From positions 2,046,001-2,110,000 of the forward strand of contig JHVA01000001.1 in assembly GCA_000688615.1 (NCBI GenBank): a DNA stretch of 64,000 nucleotides, read 5' to 3'. Positions 61,779-64,000 of this stretch are shown here, piece after piece. The first letter of the stretch is position 1. Every line of letters starts with the position of its first letter. The notes under the pieces were generated by a model that did not search any database, was not told where the DNA came from, and worked only from the letters and a program-made list of their open reading frames with translations. The translations under genes were made by a program, and so were the position numbers. Origin of the DNA: Acidobacteriaceae bacterium KBS 146 (GTDB lineage Bacteria; Acidobacteriota; Terriglobia; Terriglobales; Acidobacteriaceae).

Positions 61779-62255
61779 CTAGATGTGACAGCTCACCATG
61801 CCGCGCTTTTCGAGGTAGCGCTGGTGGTACTCTTCAGCCTTCCAGAACACCTTAGTCGGCTCAACCTTGGTCGCGATGGGCTGCCGATAGGTTCCGGATG
61901 CATTCAATTCGGCAATTTTGGCACGAGCCTCGGCTGCTTGGCTTTCGCTATGGACAAAGATGACGCTCCTGTACTGCGTGCCCCAATCCGGTCCCTGCCG
62001 GTTTACCTGTGTGGGGTCGTGCAGTGCGAAGAACGCATCCAGCAACTTCTCATAACTGATTCGCGAATTGTCGAACGTAACCTGAACTACCTCCGCATGG
62101 CCAGTGCGGTCCGTACAAACATCCTTATAGGTAGGCTGGTCGAGGTCTCCGCCTTCGTAGCCCACCGCTGTATCGATGACTCCAATAATTTCATTGAATT
62201 TTGCTTCCACACCCCAGAAGCATCCTGCTCCAAATGTAGCTTTTTCGATTGCCAC
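61779..62255 (-). CDS. msrA: Peptide methionine sulfoxide reductase A
   Basis: 158 residues from the GTG at 62255, with AAAGGAG five nt upstream. The active-site motif GAGCFWGVEAKF is at the N-terminus, with the conserved DWGTQYRSVIFVHSE and YHQRYLEK further on and a Cys near the C-terminus (SCHI) that may resolve the sulfenic acid. Repairs methionine-S-sulfoxide in proteins. Cytoplasmic, as no signal peptide is present with this start. Confidence 0.93.
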   Translation of the reverse strand: MAIEKATFGAGCFWGVEAKFNEIIGVIDTAVGYEGGDLDQPTYKDVCTDRTGHAEVVQVTFDNSRISYEKLLDAFFALHDPTQVNRQGPDWGTQYRSVIFVHSESQAAEARAKIAELNASGTYRQPIATKVEPTKVFWKAEEYHQRYLEKRGMVSCHI

Positions 62256-62528
62256 TTTTACTCCTTTGCTGCAAACTTCCGCCTTCTTGAGGGCCGTCCA
62301 AACGGGGGCCAGTAATGTGCCGTCTGAACGATACCTATTGGATGCTCTTCTACATGCGTTTGTCATCCCCTGGAAGATGAATCGCGGAGAGTATTGTGTG
62401 CGTCCCAATCAAACGCTGTCAATGGGTTTCCTCATATCTTTCGAGGATCGAAAGAGAGGTTGTTCTACTCCGACATCGACTTTCTCCGTCCTGTAACATC
62501 CATCATCGGCGGAGGGAAAGAAGTGCCT

Positions 62529-63428
62529 TCAGCCGCGGCGCCGGTCCGAAGGAACTCGAGGTTTGGCTTTCTTTGGAGGGACAGGTTTTTTCAGCTGTGC
62601 GAACTCGGGGGTTCTCTGCTTTGGAGTGACCTTCAGCCCTCGCGCCGCTCTCGCCAGTGCCGTCACTTCTCCGGGGGTGAGCTCCCGATACTCTCCTGGC
62701 GGAACATCCAGCCTCAAGGCCCCATAGCCGATCCGGCGGATCTTCTCCACGTGGTGCCCGACCTCCTCGAACATCTTGCGGATTTGCCGGTTACGGCCCT
62801 CCGTGAGGGCAAGTTCAAACCACGGGTTGTCGCCTCCCCGAACCTGTTCGATCTTTGCAGGAGACGTCACCACGCGATCGCGCCGTCCGCTCCGCACTTC
62901 ATTCAACCGGCCCCGGTCGATCACAATGCCCCTACGCAGCTGATCGATGCTCTCAGCCGAAGGCACACCCGCCACCTTGACCAGATACGTCTTCTCGACC
63001 CCCGCCGCCGCCTTGGAGAGTTGGTTGGCGAGATCCCCGTCATTGGTCATCAACAGCAGGCCTTCAGACAGATAGTCAAGGCGACCTACTGGATAGAGAC
63101 GTACCGAGTCCCCATGAGGACCCCGGCGCTTCGACATCAGATCCATCACAGTTGGGCGCTTTTCAGGGTCAGATAGCGTCGTGACATAGCCGCGCGGCTT
63201 ATTGAGCATGTAATAGCGCTGTTGCTGACGACCGTGCAACAATTTGCCGTCAACCCGAACGTGGTCGCGGTCCAGATCGGCGCGCGTGCCCAGTTCGGTC
63301 ACTGTCTGTCCATTGACCTGGACGCGGCCTTCGAGAATGAGTTCCTCGGCCTTGCGGCGGCTGGCAATGCCTGCTGCCGCGAGAATCTTCTGGAGGCGCT
63401 CGCCCTTGGGTTCGGTCGGTTCGGTCAT
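62529..63428 (-). CDS. rRNA pseudouridine synthase, RsuA/RluB family
   Basis: 299 residues. An N-terminal S4 RNA-binding domain (RLQKILAAAGIASRRKAEEL) is followed by the catalytic domain with the Asp in YPVGRLDYLSEGLLLMTNDG and the LTEGRNRQIRKMFEEVGHHV motif. The C-terminus is basic (PKQRTPEFAQ...PSDRRRG). Most similar in plan to RluB, which modifies 23S rRNA, but RsuA or RluF type cannot be excluded. It follows a cupin gene and another gene on the same strand. Confidence 0.9.
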   Translation of the reverse strand: MTEPTEPKGERLQKILAAAGIASRRKAEELILEGRVQVNGQTVTELGTRADLDRDHVRVDGKLLHGRQQQRYYMLNKPRGYVTTLSDPEKRPTVMDLMSKRRGPHGDSVRLYPVGRLDYLSEGLLLMTNDGDLANQLSKAAAGVEKTYLVKVAGVPSAESIDQLRRGIVIDRGRLNEVRSGRRDRVVTSPAKIEQVRGGDNPWFELALTEGRNRQIRKMFEEVGHHVEKIRRIGYGALRLDVPPGEYRELTPGEVTALARAARGLKVTPKQRTPEFAQLKKPVPPKKAKPRVPSDRRRG

Positions 63429-63464
63429 CTTTCCATTATCTCCTGAAAAGCCGCCCCACCGGCA

Positions 63465-63881
63465 TCAGGAGGCACCGAGGGCCAAGCCATAGCGGCTGAA
63501 GATCTCGAGAATGCGTGTCATATCTTTAGCAGGCGAGAGCCCCGCTATCTCTTCGAAGAAGTTCTCCATTCCCGCCGGCGAGATGAAGACGGCTATCCTG
63601 CCCATCGTCGTCCCTGCGTTTCGGAATGTATGAACCCCGCCTCGTGGAGCGAAGAAGACCTCACCCACAGGAACTTTATGCCACTTTCCTTCGCTCAACA
63701 GTTCGAACTCGCCCTCCAGCACCGTAAAAGTCTCATCTTCAAACGTATGACTATGTGGCGGAGGACCGCCTCCCGGTGCCGTGTGCTGGATGATCGTCGC
63801 CGAGGTGCCGCCGGTCATCGTCCCATCGACGAGAATCTCTACCGTTTCGCCGAAGATCGTCAAACTTTTTAGAGGTTTCAT
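63465..63881 (-). CDS. Cupin-domain protein
   Basis: 138 residues, single cupin barrel. Motif 1 is GGGPPPHSHTFEDETFTVLE (two His and Glu as metal ligands) and motif 2 is PRGGVHTFRNAG. Small cupins of this sort range from enzymes to sugar- or metal-binding proteins; no function can be assigned. It stands 36 bp before the pseudouridine synthase gene on the same strand. Confidence 0.8.
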   Translation of the reverse strand: MKPLKSLTIFGETVEILVDGTMTGGTSATIIQHTAPGGGPPPHSHTFEDETFTVLEGEFELLSEGKWHKVPVGEVFFAPRGGVHTFRNAGTTMGRIAVFISPAGMENFFEEIAGLSPAKDMTRILEIFSRYGLALGAS

Positions 63882-63943
63882 TCCATGCCCCCTGCGCGTA
63901 AAGCCGTGCTCACTGTAGCCACGGGAAGATCCACATCCTGAGA

Positions 63944-64000
63944 TCAGTGATTCGTCTCCTCAACCGGCTCTGAAGAGGGGTCCGCTGAACCTGATTCCGC
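63944..64000 (-). CDS. C-terminal end of a gene that enters from the right edge
   Basis: Read on the minus strand from the window edge, 18 codons AESGSADPSSEPVEETNH end in a TGA at 63946-63944. The stretch is Glu/Ser/Pro-rich, the kind of acidic tail seen at the end of ScpB, which is often a neighbour of RluB-type genes. The fragment is too short for a firm call. Confidence 0.35.
   Translation of the reverse strand, partial: AESGSADPSSEPVEETNH

Overview
The window reads as a chromosomal segment of an acidobacterium, most likely family Acidobacteriaceae (Terriglobus, Granulicella, Edaphobacter and relatives). The evidence is family-level: an acidobacterial-type duplicated orphan permease behind a PadR regulator, two VWFA-domain proteins of the acidobacterial type, two very large Oar-like TonB-dependent receptors with an N-terminal carboxypeptidase-regulatory domain, a moderately high GC content and frequent TTG/GTG starts. 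No insertion sequence, prophage, plasmid function or CRISPR array is visible.

Layout. 0-10.2 kb: partial membrane protein, HTH membrane protein, Oar-like receptor, then metK, ada, an MFS transporter and ahcY (SAM synthesis and SAH recycling). 10.2-15.9 kb: secreted proteins of unknown role (DUF4397 lipoprotein; a LecA-like plus LssY_C protein), a helix-hairpin-helix protein and the padR-permease pair. 15.9-23.6 kb: a histidine operon, leader-hisI-G-D-C-B-(broken ORF)-H-(lipoyl-like ORF)-F-(small membrane ORF)-A. 23.6-36.4 kb: two VWFA proteins, a DMT transporter, a TetR-controlled region rich in repeats, ppk2, tatA, an outer-membrane protein, glgC, several small unknowns and a methylmalonyl-CoA mutase large subunit. 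36.6-42.9 kb: glycine cleavage genes gcvT-H-PA-PB with unrelated small ORFs between them. 43-64 kb: DUF2911 protein, tRNA-Arg(CCG), a second Oar-like receptor, an oxidoreductase/epimerase pair, rocD, an ABC-F ATPase, an envelope/polysaccharide group (GT39-like protein, methyltransferase, Wzx flippase, GT9), a DEAD-box helicase, msrA, a pseudouridine synthase, a cupin and the tail of one more gene.

The most notable discovery is upstream of hisI. A 27-codon ORF carries seven His codons within eight (positions 7-14). A perfect 12-bp hairpin that looks like an intrinsic terminator follows it, and the structural his genes come next. This is the architecture of ribosome-mediated histidine attenuation. 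A plausible sigma-70-type promoter would place transcription start about 3 nt before the leader ATG, so the leader peptide may be translated from a leaderless transcript. Back to back with it is the padR promoter, which carries two identically spaced dyads (TCCTAT-N9-ATAGGA) 33 bp apart. Further down the operon are a frameshifted gene remnant, a lipoyl-like domain without the modifiable lysine, and a second, synonymously diverged copy of the first 11 hisF codons.

Several repeat families are present: six copies of a dispersed element related to CAGATCCTTCGAC...CTCAGGATGACAC, a rigid 27-bp unit repeated three times, a 55-bp tandem duplication and a trio of short perfect hairpins. All functional calls rest on reading the translated sequence and recalling family features; no database search was run.
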